DNA of 64,000 bases from positions 116,332 to 180,331 of the forward strand of contig NZ_QTYB01000001.1 of assembly GCF_003461955.1 (NCBI RefSeq), read 5' to 3'. Positions 43,878 to 52,849 of the stretch are shown here, piece by piece. Within the stretch, counting starts at the first letter, position 1. Each line of letters begins with the position of its first letter. Position numbers and translations under genes: made by a program. A model generated the notes under the pieces. The model saw only the letters and a program-made list of their open reading frames with translations. It ran no database searches and was not told the origin of the DNA. Origin of the DNA: Ruminococcus sp. AM36-2AA (GTDB taxonomy: Bacteria; Bacillota; Clostridia; Lachnospirales; Lachnospiraceae).

Positions 43878-43979
43878 AACAGCCACATCCTTTCTGCTTC
43901 GATTCAGCAAATTCATAAATATGAACTTCGCTTCCTCTTTAATACAGCTATTATACACTATATTTCACAAGTTTTCCAG

Positions 43980-44894
43980 TTATTTTCGCAATTTTGACAG
44001 CAATTTAACAAAATATTCCGGAAGTGGAGCTGTAAATTCCATATATTCACAGGTACGTGGATGAACAAACCCAAGAATCATTGCATGAAGAGCCTGTCCC
44101 TCCAGATGATAGGGATTTTTTGAAGACCCATATACCGTATCTCCCAGAAGTGGATGTCCGATGCTGGCCATATGCACGCGGATCTGATGGGTACGCCCTG
44201 TTTCTAGCCGGCATTCCACATAGGTTGCCTGTCCAAAACGTTCCAGTACTTTGTAATGTGTTACCGCATCTTTCCCATTTTTGTAATTGATGGCCATTTT
44301 TTTACGATCTGTTGGATGACGTCCGATAGGACCTTCTATGGTTCCCTCGTCCTCTTTCAGATTTCCCTGTACAACTGCACGATAACGTCTCCGGATACTG
44401 TGGCATTTCAGCTGTTCTGCCAGATCCCGGTGGGCCGTATCGTTCTTGCACACCAGAAGCGCACCGGTAGTATCTTTATCAATTCTGTGGACAATTCCAG
44501 GTCTCATCACCCCGTTGATCCCGGAAAGGCTGTCACCACAATGGGCCATAACCGCATTTACCAGTGTTCCCTGATAATGCCCGGCAGCAGGATGTACCAC
44601 CATTCCTTTGGGCTTATTAACGATCAGCACATCTTCATCCTCATAAAGAATATCCAGCGGAATATCCTCCGGAACAATATCCGGTTCACTGGAATCCGGA
44701 ATCTCCAGATGAATTCTGTCGTTTTCCCTGACCTTATAATTGGATTTGGCAGCCTTATCCCCAACTGTAATCTGTCCATCTTTCAGAAGTTTCTGAATGA
44801 ACGACCTGGAAAGACCGCTGTCTTTTTCTGCAAGATAGCGGTCGATTCGTATACCTGATTCTTCTTTTTCTACTGTATAATCGTATATTTCCAT
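43980..44894 (-). CDS. rluD: RluA-family pseudouridine synthase (RluD-like)
   Basis: Isomerises uridine to pseudouridine in large-subunit rRNA. The N-terminal S4 RNA-binding domain (IRIDRYLAEKDSGLSRSFIQ) spans about residues 12-70. The catalytic Asp is in HRIDKDTTGALLVCKN, and GRTHQIRVHMASIGHPLLGD is the conserved active-site strand. It follows lspA on the minus strand, the usual lspA-rluD pair in Firmicutes. The precise uridine target is not certain. The length is 304 residues. Confidence 0.9.
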   Translation of the reverse strand: MEIYDYTVEKEESGIRIDRYLAEKDSGLSRSFIQKLLKDGQITVGDKAAKSNYKVRENDRIHLEIPDSSEPDIVPEDIPLDILYEDEDVLIVNKPKGMVVHPAAGHYQGTLVNAVMAHCGDSLSGINGVMRPGIVHRIDKDTTGALLVCKNDTAHRDLAEQLKCHSIRRRYRAVVQGNLKEDEGTIEGPIGRHPTDRKKMAINYKNGKDAVTHYKVLERFGQATYVECRLETGRTHQIRVHMASIGHPLLGDTVYGSSKNPYHLEGQALHAMILGFVHPRTCEYMEFTAPLPEYFVKLLSKLRK

Positions 44895-44941
44895 TTTATA
44901 TCTCCTGCAAAATCAGATGAATCCATCATCCTCTGACCAAA

Positions 44942-45478
44942 TCACCGTTTAATATTCAGAAATGAAAAATCATCATCTCTGTATTTGGTACACACAAACA
45001 GAATCAGAAAAATCCCACTTGCAACCACATAAATATCTGCCAGATTAAACACCGGAAAATCAATCAGGGAGAAATAGATAAAATCAATCACATATCCTCT
45101 GAAAAAACGATCAATAAAATTTCCCAGAGCACCGGCAGCAAGTACGGTAGCAATCGTAAGTAACGGCAGATAAAAACGCTCTTTTGGAATACGGATCCAT
45201 GCATAGAGAATCACTCCCAGAAACAGCACACTTACAATTGCAAAGAAAAGTACACTTCCCTGAAACATTCCAAAAGCAATTCCCCTGTTTTCCGGATAAA
45301 GATAATGAAGTTCAAGTACACCGGGAATCAGCGAAATCGACAGTTGCCCTTTCAGATACAGATATGACAGCCATTTCGCCACCTGATCTGCGGCTACAAG
45401 TAAGATCATCAGGAAAATATCCCCTGCCAGACATTTGCCAGGAGACATTTTCTGATGATGGTTAACACGGCTGATCAT
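44942..45478 (-). CDS. lspA: Lipoprotein signal peptidase
   Basis: Membrane aspartyl protease removing prolipoprotein signal peptides. Four hydrophobic helices are visible. The catalytic aspartates lie in GALGNFIDRFFRGYVIDF and VFNLADIYVVAS, and AADQVAKWL is the N-terminal signature. The annotated start overlaps the aroB stop by 4 nt. An ATG ten codons in is an alternative. The length of 178 residues is slightly above average. Confidence 0.9.
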   Translation of the reverse strand: MISRVNHHQKMSPGKCLAGDIFLMILLVAADQVAKWLSYLYLKGQLSISLIPGVLELHYLYPENRGIAFGMFQGSVLFFAIVSVLFLGVILYAWIRIPKERFYLPLLTIATVLAAGALGNFIDRFFRGYVIDFIYFSLIDFPVFNLADIYVVASGIFLILFVCTKYRDDDFSFLNIKR

Positions 45479-46566
45479 AAAGTTATCTCCTGAATACAGG
45501 ATAACAGTTCTTCATCGGTAACTGTTTTGTCAATAAAACTTTTTCCGATGCCGTCCATCAGGATAAACTTAATATGACCCTGTTCCATTTTTTTATCTTT
45601 CTTTGTTGCCAAAAGAACTTCTTCCGGAATAAGGCCATCTACATGTACAGGAAGACCATAGTCCGCACATCCCTGACGAATTTCCTGATATTCTTCTTCT
45701 GTCAAAAGTCCTCGTTTCATGGAAAGATACGCCGCAGCTACCAGTCCGGCTCCCACACACTGCCCATGAAGCAAGGTGAAATTCTTGAGTTTTTCTACCG
45801 CATGACCTACGGTGTGTCCCAGGTTGAGAAGTGCACGCTCTCCCTGCTCCTTTGGATCACGCTCCACAACACCAGCTTTGATCTCACAGCATTTGCGTAC
45901 CATTCTGGCAATCCGTTTCATGTCCAGCTTTTTAATCTCTTTCTGCTCACGGCATACAAAACGGAAAAATTCTTCATCACAGATCAGTCCTGTTTTCAGG
46001 ATCTCACCCATTCCACACGCAAACTGTTCTGCCGGCAGAGAAGAAAGAGTACTCATATTCATATAAACAAGACGTGGCTGATGAAAAGCTCCAACCATAT
46101 TTTTATACTGCTGGAAATCTACTCCTGTTTTTCCACCAACGCTGCTGTCTACCTGAGCAAGTAACGTCGTTGGAACCTGAATAAAATCAATTCCTCGAAG
46201 ATAAGTAGCCGCTCCAAATCCGGTAAGATCACCTACAACACCGCCACCCAGAGCAACAAGAAGACTTTTTCGATCAAGTCCGTTACTAATCAGTGCCTGA
46301 TACAAGCTGGAAACGGTATCCAGATTTTTATTTTTTTCTCCGGCCTCAAAAGTAAACACGGAAATATCAGAGCTTACTTCACTTAAAGCTTTTTTTACAG
46401 GTGCTTCATACAATGGACCTACATTAGAATCTGTTACAATACAGATTTTTCTGTCCGCAAGTCCTTCTTCTCTCATAACCTGAGCCAGATTGGAAAAATC
46501 CTCTTCAAAACAGATTGGATATCTAAAATCCCCCTCACGCTTTACAAGTAATTTTGATTCAGCCAT
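45475..46566 (-). CDS. aroB: 3-Dehydroquinate synthase
   Basis: Second enzyme of the shikimate pathway, converting DAHP to 3-dehydroquinate with NAD and zinc. GGGVVGDLTGFGAATYLRGI is the nucleotide-binding loop. PTTLLAQVDSSVGGKTGVDF is the signature. Metal ligands lie in EILKTGLI and LNLGHTVGHAVE with a later His. The ATG at 46566 has AAGGAGG upstream; longer readings run into the neighbouring gene. No other aro genes are in the window. The length is 363 residues. Confidence 0.92.
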   Translation of the reverse strand: MAESKLLVKREGDFRYPICFEEDFSNLAQVMREEGLADRKICIVTDSNVGPLYEAPVKKALSEVSSDISVFTFEAGEKNKNLDTVSSLYQALISNGLDRKSLLVALGGGVVGDLTGFGAATYLRGIDFIQVPTTLLAQVDSSVGGKTGVDFQQYKNMVGAFHQPRLVYMNMSTLSSLPAEQFACGMGEILKTGLICDEEFFRFVCREQKEIKKLDMKRIARMVRKCCEIKAGVVERDPKEQGERALLNLGHTVGHAVEKLKNFTLLHGQCVGAGLVAAAYLSMKRGLLTEEEYQEIRQGCADYGLPVHVDGLIPEEVLLATKKDKKMEQGHIKFILMDGIGKSFIDKTVTDEELLSCIQEITL

Positions 46567-46585
46567 CGCGTTTTCCTCCTTGCTG

Positions 46586-47338
46586 TCAGATATAAAGCAG
46601 AATACGTACACCGAGACGTCCTTTTTTCGTCCGGCGGGATACTCCATCAAAAATAAAACGTCCTTTTTTTCGAACGGATATAATATCGCCTTCTTTAGGC
46701 TCATAGCCATTGGATGTAATCAGTTTTCCATTTACAAATACAAGACCTTCTTCAATACAATGTACAATACTGCTTCTTGACGTCCCAAAAGCCAGTGCGA
46801 TCAATGAATCCAGACGTACAGAAGCACAGGTACCTGTAATTGGTGTCATTTTCGGCTGTGGAAATTCACCGGGGTCTTCTATCCTGGAAGCCACAACGGT
46901 GGTATGTCTTACACGGCACAGATTCTCCAGAAAAAAATCTGTCATTCTATGCAGGCAGAAGAAACTCGCCGTATGGTCTTCTATGAGAATATCACCCACA
47001 ACACTTCTGTCAACGCCAAGGTTCAGTATTGCTCCAAGATAATCCCGGTGTGTCAAATCTTCCGAAAATTTTACTGCTTTGGGCTCCAGGCGGATGCAAT
47101 CAATGGGATATTCCCATGTAAAAGTAAGAGCATCAGAATGAAAGGCTACCATCTGACGCTCTGCATTTTCATATCCTCCAAAACTTTCTGCTGTTACGCC
47201 CAGCTTATGAAAATTCTGACTGTTTAAAATATTTTGTTCATTTAAATTAAGAAAATCCGTAAATGTGGTAATATCCCGCTGATATGCCATGTTTGCCAAC
47301 TCACGGATTCTCTTGATAAAAAGTTCTTCTTTATCCAT
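46586..47338 (-). CDS. ylmH: S4-domain RNA-binding protein YlmH
   Basis: Protein of the YlmH family, recently tied to rescue of stalled ribosomes in Bacillus and long known in the sepF gene neighbourhood. The N-terminal two-thirds contains GYENAERQMVAF and HRDYLGAILNLGVDRSVVGD, both family hallmarks. The C-terminal S4 domain (LDSLIALAFGTSRSSIVHCI, VFVNGKLITSNGYEPKEGDI) binds RNA. It lies 4 nt after sepF. ylmG (YggT) is absent between them. The length is 250 residues. Confidence 0.88.
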   Translation of the reverse strand: MDKEELFIKRIRELANMAYQRDITTFTDFLNLNEQNILNSQNFHKLGVTAESFGGYENAERQMVAFHSDALTFTWEYPIDCIRLEPKAVKFSEDLTHRDYLGAILNLGVDRSVVGDILIEDHTASFFCLHRMTDFFLENLCRVRHTTVVASRIEDPGEFPQPKMTPITGTCASVRLDSLIALAFGTSRSSIVHCIEEGLVFVNGKLITSNGYEPKEGDIISVRKKGRFIFDGVSRRTKKGRLGVRILLYI

Positions 47339-47342
47339 GGAA

Positions 47343-48002
47343 TCAGTAACCCACTCTTACAGATGGTACAGATCCTCCAAGGATATTCTGAAGATCACCG
47401 GTAATATCCACATTGTATGGTCCAAGTACAAAAATATAGCTGGATACCTGCTGAAGACTTCCTCCAAGAGAATAACATGCTCCAGAAGTAAAATCAATGA
47501 TCCTCTGAGCAAGTTCCACATCAATTCCTTCAAGATTCAGAATCACTGTAGAATTTTCAACAAGTGTATCTGCAATCTCTCTTGCCTCTTCCATAGTAGT
47601 TGGTTTAATTACACACACTTCCATATTTACTGACTGTGAGGAACGTTTACTTGTACGCATAGGTGTGATCTTAGACGAAGGCGCTGGTCTGGAAACACGT
47701 TCCTGTTTTACAGGAGCTTTGGCAGCAGCTGTTTTTGCACTTACTTTTGGAGCAGAAACCTTCATCGGTTCTTCCTCCGGCTCATCGTCCAGAAAATCGT
47801 CTTCCTCTTCTACATTCTTTTTCTTGGAAAACTTCTCAAAGAATTTCTTCTTTGGCTTCTCTTCCATATCATCGTCATCATCGAGGAAATCGTCATCATC
47901 ATAATCGTCCTCATCCTCAAGAATACTATCATCCAATAATTCGTCATCGTCATAATCGTCGTTCAGTTTGATGGCATCTAAAAATTTATCTAAAACGCCC
48001 AT
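47343..48002 (-). CDS. sepF: Cell division protein SepF
   Basis: FtsZ-binding membrane anchor of the divisome. The N-terminus MGVLDKFLDAIKL is an amphipathic membrane-binding helix. A striking Asp/Glu-rich stretch (about residues 15-80) and an Ala/Lys/Pro linker (80-125) lead to the SepF core (VCVIKPTTMEEAREIADTLV, LNLEGIDVELAQRIIDFTSG, GGSLQQVSSYIFVLGP). The acidic spacer makes it 219 residues against about 150 in Bacillus. It follows yggS, as in most Firmicutes. Confidence 0.93.
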   Translation of the reverse strand: MGVLDKFLDAIKLNDDYDDDELLDDSILEDEDDYDDDDFLDDDDDMEEKPKKKFFEKFSKKKNVEEEDDFLDDEPEEEPMKVSAPKVSAKTAAAKAPVKQERVSRPAPSSKITPMRTSKRSSQSVNMEVCVIKPTTMEEAREIADTLVENSTVILNLEGIDVELAQRIIDFTSGACYSLGGSLQQVSSYIFVLGPYNVDITGDLQNILGGSVPSVRVGY

Positions 48003-48026
48003 TTTAAATCTCCAATCTTATTAGTC

Positions 48027-48719
48027 TTATATTGCGTAATTTCTTGCACCGAAAATACCGGTACCTACACGCACCATTGTAGCGCCCTCCTGCACGGCGA
48101 CCATATAATCTCCGGTCATTCCCATACTCAGAACACTCATAGTAACATTATTAATGTTTTTAGCTGCAATGTCAACACTTAATTTCTTGAGTTCACGGAA
48201 AATTTCACGATTTTCCTCAGCATTTTCTACATAAGGAGCAATTGTCATAAGACCTTTGATCTGTATATGTGGAAAACTTGCAATCTGTTCAATAAACGGC
48301 AAAACTTCTTCCGGCTTTAATCCAAATTTGCTCTCTTCCTGAGCTACATTTACTTCTATAAGAATCGGTACGACTACATCCTTTTTCTCTGCCTCTTTTT
48401 CTATGGTTTCAGCCAGTCGAAGAGAATCTACAGAATGAATCATCGCAACCTTATCCACAATATATTTTACTTTGTTACGCTGCAGATGTCCGATCATATG
48501 CCACTGAACATCCGCCGGCATCTGATCATATTTATCCACAATCTCCTGTACTTTATTTTCTCCGAAAACGCGTGCACCTGCAGCATAAGCCTCCTGAAGC
48601 ATTTCCACTGGCTTTGTCTTGCTGACGGCAATAAGTGTAACCTCTCCAGGATCTCTATTTACTTTCTTACAGGATTCTTCAATATTTTTCTGTACCTGTA
48701 CTAAATTTTCCGCTACCAT
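48027..48719 (-). CDS. YggS-family PLP homeostasis protein
   Basis: Alanine-racemase-fold protein that binds PLP and buffers vitamin B6 and amino-acid pools, with no proven catalytic reaction. LIAVSKTKPVEMLQEAYAAG contains the PLP lysine. FGENKVQEIVDKY, WHMIGHLQRNK and LSMGMTGDYMVAVQEGATMV are family blocks. It is the first gene after the HlyD-like gene and 24 nt before sepF. The length of 230 residues is normal. Confidence 0.92.
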   Translation of the reverse strand: MVAENLVQVQKNIEESCKKVNRDPGEVTLIAVSKTKPVEMLQEAYAAGARVFGENKVQEIVDKYDQMPADVQWHMIGHLQRNKVKYIVDKVAMIHSVDSLRLAETIEKEAEKKDVVVPILIEVNVAQEESKFGLKPEEVLPFIEQIASFPHIQIKGLMTIAPYVENAEENREIFRELKKLSVDIAAKNINNVTMSVLSMGMTGDYMVAVQEGATMVRVGTGIFGARNYAI

Positions 48720-48737
48720 AGCCGAAAGCCTCCTTTA

Positions 48738-50183
48738 TTAATAAAGTATATCTTGTTCACTTACTTTATCTGCATTTTTTACAATACGGTCATATCTGAC
48801 AAGTCCATTATATGTTTCTTTGGAAACAACCGCGTATTCTTCATTTTCATCCAGAATTTCAATTCTGCGAAATACAGCATACCCTTGGTTGATGCAGTAA
48901 ACGCCCTCCAGAACTTCTGTATCTCCGATTACAAACTTTTCTCCGCTGTCCGGATCAATGATTGCATCGCCTTCATTGAATTTACTTTTATCAACGTAAT
49001 AAATATAACTTACTTTCTGTGTTTTTTCATCCGTAGCCTCATCACGTCCGTAAATACCCGTATTTATAAACGTTGTAGTGCTGTTTCCTTTTTTGTTTCT
49101 GCCTGAAAGCATAAAGCCTGACTGCTGTGTATCTTTATCCGTTGTCATATATTTCGAGGGAATTGCATAAAATTCCTTCGTTACTATAGATGATAACGGA
49201 ACTTTCAGTCCGGTCACATTATTGGTAACCAGTTCTATTTCAAGGAAACGATCCGATGCATAACGGATAAGACCTTTATTGAAATCAATCTTTCCATATT
49301 TAGATCCATCAATCTCCTTAATGGAAAAATCTCCGGTCTGAGTCAGATCATCTTTTAAAAATTTAACACGTATGGATGTGCGGTCTTTCAGATTGGCAGC
49401 CTGTTTTTCACTTAACGGAATCAAAAGACTCCATCGTTCATCCGTGATAATTGTATAAATATCATCTCCGGCATTTACCTGGCCATCTGTTTTCAGATCT
49501 GTTTCCTGATAAGAATTCTGATCAAAATCAGCTGCTGTAACGGTATCGACGGTTTTGGATTCATATCCATCCGTAGAATACAAAATAATACCGTCTGTCT
49601 GGGCACGACGTATATTCGGGTCACTGGAAGCTGTTGTTGTAGTTGTTGTAACTTCCTCCCCGTCTTCGTTCACTGTACTGGTCGTAGATACACTGGAGTT
49701 ATCAGAAGCATACTGAAGAATGCTTCCGTTCAGCTGATATTTAAAACTGTATGTACTGTTAAATTTACTTGCATCAAACCCTTTGGAAAAACTCTGCATA
49801 TTACTGCGGATATCCGTCAGCTCCTCCTTACTCAGAGAAGAACCGCTGCCCGCAGCCTTGGAGCTGTTTAAACTGTATACAGCTCCATTTGCATTGATCT
49901 TGGTTCCCTCTCTTGCATAATAGGTAACATACCCACCAGCATCTGCCTGTACTACATTTTCTGTCATAATAGACAATCCGGTGTATGTTTCATTCATGGA
50001 CAAAGGACCTGACGGAACCTGATAGGACTCCATATGAGAAGCCGTAAGATAAAGAATCACACTGAAAATCATATAGATAAGTATCGCTCCAAACATTACC
50101 GTTCCAATGTTCAGACCAAAAATTTTACGAAGTTTTGCCAGTATTCCAGGTGTGCTGCTGGAATGCGTTTTATTATCAGGCAA
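48738..50183 (-). CDS. HlyD-like membrane adaptor of unknown partner
   Basis: After about 25 cytoplasmic residues a single transmembrane helix (FGAILIYMIFSVILYLTASH) leads to an extracellular region with biotinyl-lipoyl-like strands (VVQADAGGYVTYYAREGTKI), a Ser/Thr-rich middle and beta domains, resembling HlyD/RND adaptor proteins. No transporter lies beside it, so its partner is unknown. I place the start at the TTG at 50183 because AAAGGAGG stands 6 nt upstream; the upstream ATG at 50255 lacks one. It heads the yggS-sepF-ylmH operon, hinting at an envelope role. The length is 481 residues. Confidence 0.7.
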   Translation of the reverse strand: MPDNKTHSSSTPGILAKLRKIFGLNIGTVMFGAILIYMIFSVILYLTASHMESYQVPSGPLSMNETYTGLSIMTENVVQADAGGYVTYYAREGTKINANGAVYSLNSSKAAGSGSSLSKEELTDIRSNMQSFSKGFDASKFNSTYSFKYQLNGSILQYASDNSSVSTTSTVNEDGEEVTTTTTTASSDPNIRRAQTDGIILYSTDGYESKTVDTVTAADFDQNSYQETDLKTDGQVNAGDDIYTIITDERWSLLIPLSEKQAANLKDRTSIRVKFLKDDLTQTGDFSIKEIDGSKYGKIDFNKGLIRYASDRFLEIELVTNNVTGLKVPLSSIVTKEFYAIPSKYMTTDKDTQQSGFMLSGRNKKGNSTTTFINTGIYGRDEATDEKTQKVSYIYYVDKSKFNEGDAIIDPDSGEKFVIGDTEVLEGVYCINQGYAVFRRIEILDENEEYAVVSKETYNGLVRYDRIVKNADKVSEQDILY

Positions 50184-50268
50184 ATGAATGCCTCCTTTAC
50201 ATCTTTCATCTCTTAAAATCCGTTTTATTGTAACATTTTCTTTTCCTGAATACAAGCTCTAAAACGGG

Positions 50269-50321
50269 CGAACATACTTTCCGAATATCCGTTTGCTATT
50301 TTCGCAAAAATATGTTATAAT
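50269..50321 (+). promoter_or_regulatory. LexA box and lexA promoter
   Basis: CGAACATACTTTCC (50269-50282) matches 13 of 14 positions of the Gram-positive LexA consensus CGAACRNRYGTTYC. The promoter TTGCTA (50293-50298), 17 bp, TATAAT (50316-50321) begins 10 bp further on, so lexA is probably self-repressed. Confidence 0.75.
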
Positions 50322-50398
50322 ATTCAAAATATAATTTCGTGACGCTGTCATATCATATCCGGCAGCAGATAAACTTTAACCCAGGGAGGTAAATACAT

Positions 50399-51019
50399 AT
50401 GACATATGGCAGAATCAGCAAAAAACAGCAGGAAATACTGGATTACATGAAAAATGAAATTCTCAACAGAGGTTTTCCGCCTTCTGTACGTGAGATCTGT
50501 GAAGCAGTAAATCTGAAGTCCACCTCTTCTGTTCACTCTCACCTGGAAGCTCTCGAAAAAAACGGATATATTCGCAGAGATGCAACCAAACCCCGTGCAA
50601 TTGAAATTATAGACGATAATTTCAATCTGGTACGCCGTGAGGTTGTCAATGTCCCACTTGTAGGTACCGTTGCAGCCGGACAGCCGATCCTGGCTGTCGA
50701 AAACATTGATGCCTACTTTCCAATCCCGGCAGAATATATGCCAAATGAACAGAGCTTTATGTTAACAGTAAAAGGTGACAGTATGATCAACGCAGGTATT
50801 TTTGACGGTGATCAGGTGCTTGTAAAACAGCAGTCCACCGCCGAAAACGGAGATATGGTAGTTGCTCTGATTGATGATTCTGCCACAGTCAAAACATTCT
50901 ATAAAGAAAATGGTTATTATCGTCTTCAGCCGGAAAATGACAATATGGAACCGATTATTATCACTGGAAACCTGAAAATCCTTGGCAAGGTATTTGGAGT
51001 GTTCCGCTTCTTTTCTTAA
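50399..51019 (+). CDS. lexA: SOS repressor LexA
   Basis: Represses SOS genes until RecA filaments trigger self-cleavage. The N-terminal winged helix ([40 protein letters not shown]) binds the box upstream. The scissile bond is Ala93-Gly94 in TVAAGQP. The Ser-Lys dyad is Ser128 (KGDSMI) and Lys165 (ATVKTF). CAGGGAGG precedes the ATG. The gene is monocistronic with its own terminator. The length is 206 residues. Confidence 0.96.
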   Translation: MTYGRISKKQQEILDYMKNEILNRGFPPSVREICEAVNLKSTSSVHSHLEALEKNGYIRRDATKPRAIEIIDDNFNLVRREVVNVPLVGTVAAGQPILAVENIDAYFPIPAEYMPNEQSFMLTVKGDSMINAGIFDGDQVLVKQQSTAENGDMVVALIDDSATVKTFYKENGYYRLQPENDNMEPIIITGNLKILGKVFGVFRFFS

Positions 51020-51049
51020 ACTGCAGTTTCCAGTTATATGAAAGCAGCA

Positions 51050-51086
51050 AAAATGCGGTATCTGTTTAAAGGATACCGCATTTTTT
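51050..51086 (+). terminator. lexA terminator
   Basis: AAAATGCGGTATC (51050-51062) pairs perfectly with GATACCGCATTTT (51072-51084), followed by TT. Confidence 0.88.
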
Positions 51087-51106
51087 GTTCAGCTTGTTTA
51101 ACCAAA

Positions 51107-51146
51107 TCAAGTAAGTAGCGAAGCGGATTGCGAATATCCGCTTGAC
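51107..51146 (+). repeat. Dispersed palindromic repeat, copy C
   Basis: AGTAGCGAAGCGGATTGCGA, then ATATCCGCTTGAC. Arms AAGCGGAT (51121-51128) and ATCCGCTT (51136-51143). It lies between the convergent lexA and rsfS ends. Confidence 0.75.
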
Positions 51147-51215
51147 TCTATACGAAGTTATTCTTTGCCTTTCATGGTTTACATAATGTTTTTACAGTAA
51201 ACTTTAAAACAAAAT

Positions 51216-51584
51216 TTATTCTTCACCCTCTGCCAGAAATTCCTGTGCGTCAAGAATCTTTCCGTCTCTCCAGATTCTCTCCAGATCATAAAACAGTCTG
51301 TTCTCTTCGTCAAAGATATGGATGATCATATCGCCATAATCCATAAGAACCCAGCTGGAGTTTCTGGTTCCCTCGATCTGTTTTGCCTCATATCCGGCAC
51401 GGCCAAGCATCTCATCTGCGTTGTCAACCATTGCCTGTACCTGATTCTGGTTGGAAGCACTTGCGATCACAAAATAATCTGCGATTACGGAAACCTCATG
51501 GATATCAATGATCTTGATATCTTTTGCTTTTTTATCATCCAGTGCCTTGCAGGCAATCCGGACCATCTCTTTTTCGATACTCAT
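51216..51584 (-). CDS. rsfS: Ribosomal silencing factor RsfS
   Basis: Binds ribosomal protein L14 and blocks subunit joining under nutrient stress. IDIHEVSVIADYFVIASASN and NSSWVLMDYGDMIIHIFDEE followed by YDLERIWRDGK are the family signatures. It lies 6 nt after yqeK, in the usual nadD-yqeK-rsfS order. The length of 122 residues is typical. Confidence 0.93.
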   Translation of the reverse strand: MSIEKEMVRIACKALDDKKAKDIKIIDIHEVSVIADYFVIASASNQNQVQAMVDNADEMLGRAGYEAKQIEGTRNSSWVLMDYGDMIIHIFDEENRLFYDLERIWRDGKILDAQEFLAEGEE

Positions 51585-51590
51585 AGAATT

Positions 51591-52205
51591 TTAATCCTCC
51601 TGTCTGTTGGCTGCATCCTGCATTTTTCTGTCATGGAGGTCTTTATAATAAACATAAGCATCCCTGGTCGTACTGTCGATCTCCTTGGGATTTTCCTCCA
51701 GATATTCCAGTGTATCTTTCAAAATCTCATACATACACTCATCCAGATCTTCAAAAGCGATCTTTCGAACTTTTGGAAGATTCGGGGCTTTGTCACGCAT
51801 TGGTTCGATATAATCTGAGATATATACAATCTTCTCAAGAAGACTCATTCCCGGTCTTCCTGTCGTATGATACGTGATCGCTGTCAGGATCTCTTCATCT
51901 TTAATGTCATATTTACTGCTGGCCACATAAGCCCCCAGTTTTGCGTGAAGAAGAAATGGATGATCCTTTTCAAAATCTGATACCGGAATATCATGCTGGC
52001 TGCACAGTTTCAGTTTCTTTTTATTAGGAATGCACTTTGCACTGTCATGAAGAAGACCAGCAGCCTGTGCATCCTCCAGATCATAACCATAAACCATGGC
52101 AAGTGCGGCACAGGTGTACATAACTCCCATCGTATGCTCAAATCTGGCTTCATCCAGATATTTGGAAAGTTTCTTTTTTATCTTGATAAAATCATATTTT
52201 CCCAT
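51591..52205 (-). CDS. yqeK: HD-domain Ap4A hydrolase YqeK
   Basis: Symmetric diadenosine tetraphosphate hydrolase of the HD superfamily. Metal ligands lie in RFEHTMGVMYTCAAL (His), AGLLHDSAKCI (His-Asp) and HPFLLHAKLGAYVA, with TAITYHTTGRPGMSLLEKIV later. The ATG at 52205 is preferred; a closer in-frame ATG at 52214 abuts the ribosome site AAAGGAAA, which lies about 10 nt from the chosen start. It overlaps nadD by 14 nt. The length is 204 residues. Confidence 0.9.
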   Translation of the reverse strand: MGKYDFIKIKKKLSKYLDEARFEHTMGVMYTCAALAMVYGYDLEDAQAAGLLHDSAKCIPNKKKLKLCSQHDIPVSDFEKDHPFLLHAKLGAYVASSKYDIKDEEILTAITYHTTGRPGMSLLEKIVYISDYIEPMRDKAPNLPKVRKIAFEDLDECMYEILKDTLEYLEENPKEIDSTTRDAYVYYKDLHDRKMQDAANRQED

Positions 52206-52833
52206 CTGAATCATTTCCTTTATATATATCGTTTTTCTCAATATAGGAAATCACAGGTTGTGGAACGTAGTAGCGGAGACTTTGTCCGCTTTTGTGCCAG
52301 GAACGGAGAAGTTCACTGGACACATCAATATTCATGGTATCCAGTCGGATAAATTTCCCGTTATACTTTTGAGCCAGAAGTTTCATCTGCTGATCAAGTT
52401 CCTTTAACGGAGTGTGATCTCTGGTTGCCACTACCAGCACTGCTTCCTGACAGATGCGTCCCGGTTCCCTCCAGGTATCAAAATTATAAAGGGAATCCGC
52501 ACCGATAATAAAATAATATTCTGTATCCGGATTCGCTGCATTCAACTGTTCCAACGTCCGGTAAGTATACGTATAGCCTTCCTCATGCATCTCGATCAGA
52601 GACAGCTCAAAATGAGGATTGTCCTTTATGGCAAGACGAACCATTTCCGCACGCTGTTCATCGGTAGCCCGGCCTTTCCGGTTTCGTTTATGCGGGGGAT
52701 TTCCACAGGGCATAAACAAAACCTTATCAAGGCCCAGCTGTTCATAGGCTTTTTCTCCCAGAATCAGATGTCCCATATGAATGGGATCAAAAGTGCCGCC
52801 CATGATTCCTATTTTTTTTACTTTTTTGCTCAA
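52192..52833 (-). CDS. nadD: Nicotinate-nucleotide adenylyltransferase
   Basis: Makes deamido-NAD from NaMN and ATP. GIMGGTFDPIHMGHLILGEK holds the GxFxPxHxGH nucleotidyltransferase motif. MPCGNPPHKRNRKGRATDEQ is the NadD block, and MNIDVSSELLRSWHKSG carries the second ISSTxIR-like motif in variant form (VSSELLR). It overlaps yqeK and follows yhbY by 16 nt. The length is 213 residues. Confidence 0.93.
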   Translation of the reverse strand: MSKKVKKIGIMGGTFDPIHMGHLILGEKAYEQLGLDKVLFMPCGNPPHKRNRKGRATDEQRAEMVRLAIKDNPHFELSLIEMHEEGYTYTYRTLEQLNAANPDTEYYFIIGADSLYNFDTWREPGRICQEAVLVVATRDHTPLKELDQQMKLLAQKYNGKFIRLDTMNIDVSSELLRSWHKSGQSLRYYVPQPVISYIEKNDIYKGNDSDGKI

Positions 52834-52849
52834 TTATGACCTCCCGAAA

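Noticed and set aside
43959..43979. Longer N-terminus for the second cytidylate-kinase-like protein
   Set aside because: The upstream in-frame ATG adds 27 residues that lack similarity to the other copy, while the ATG at 43877 has a good ribosome site.
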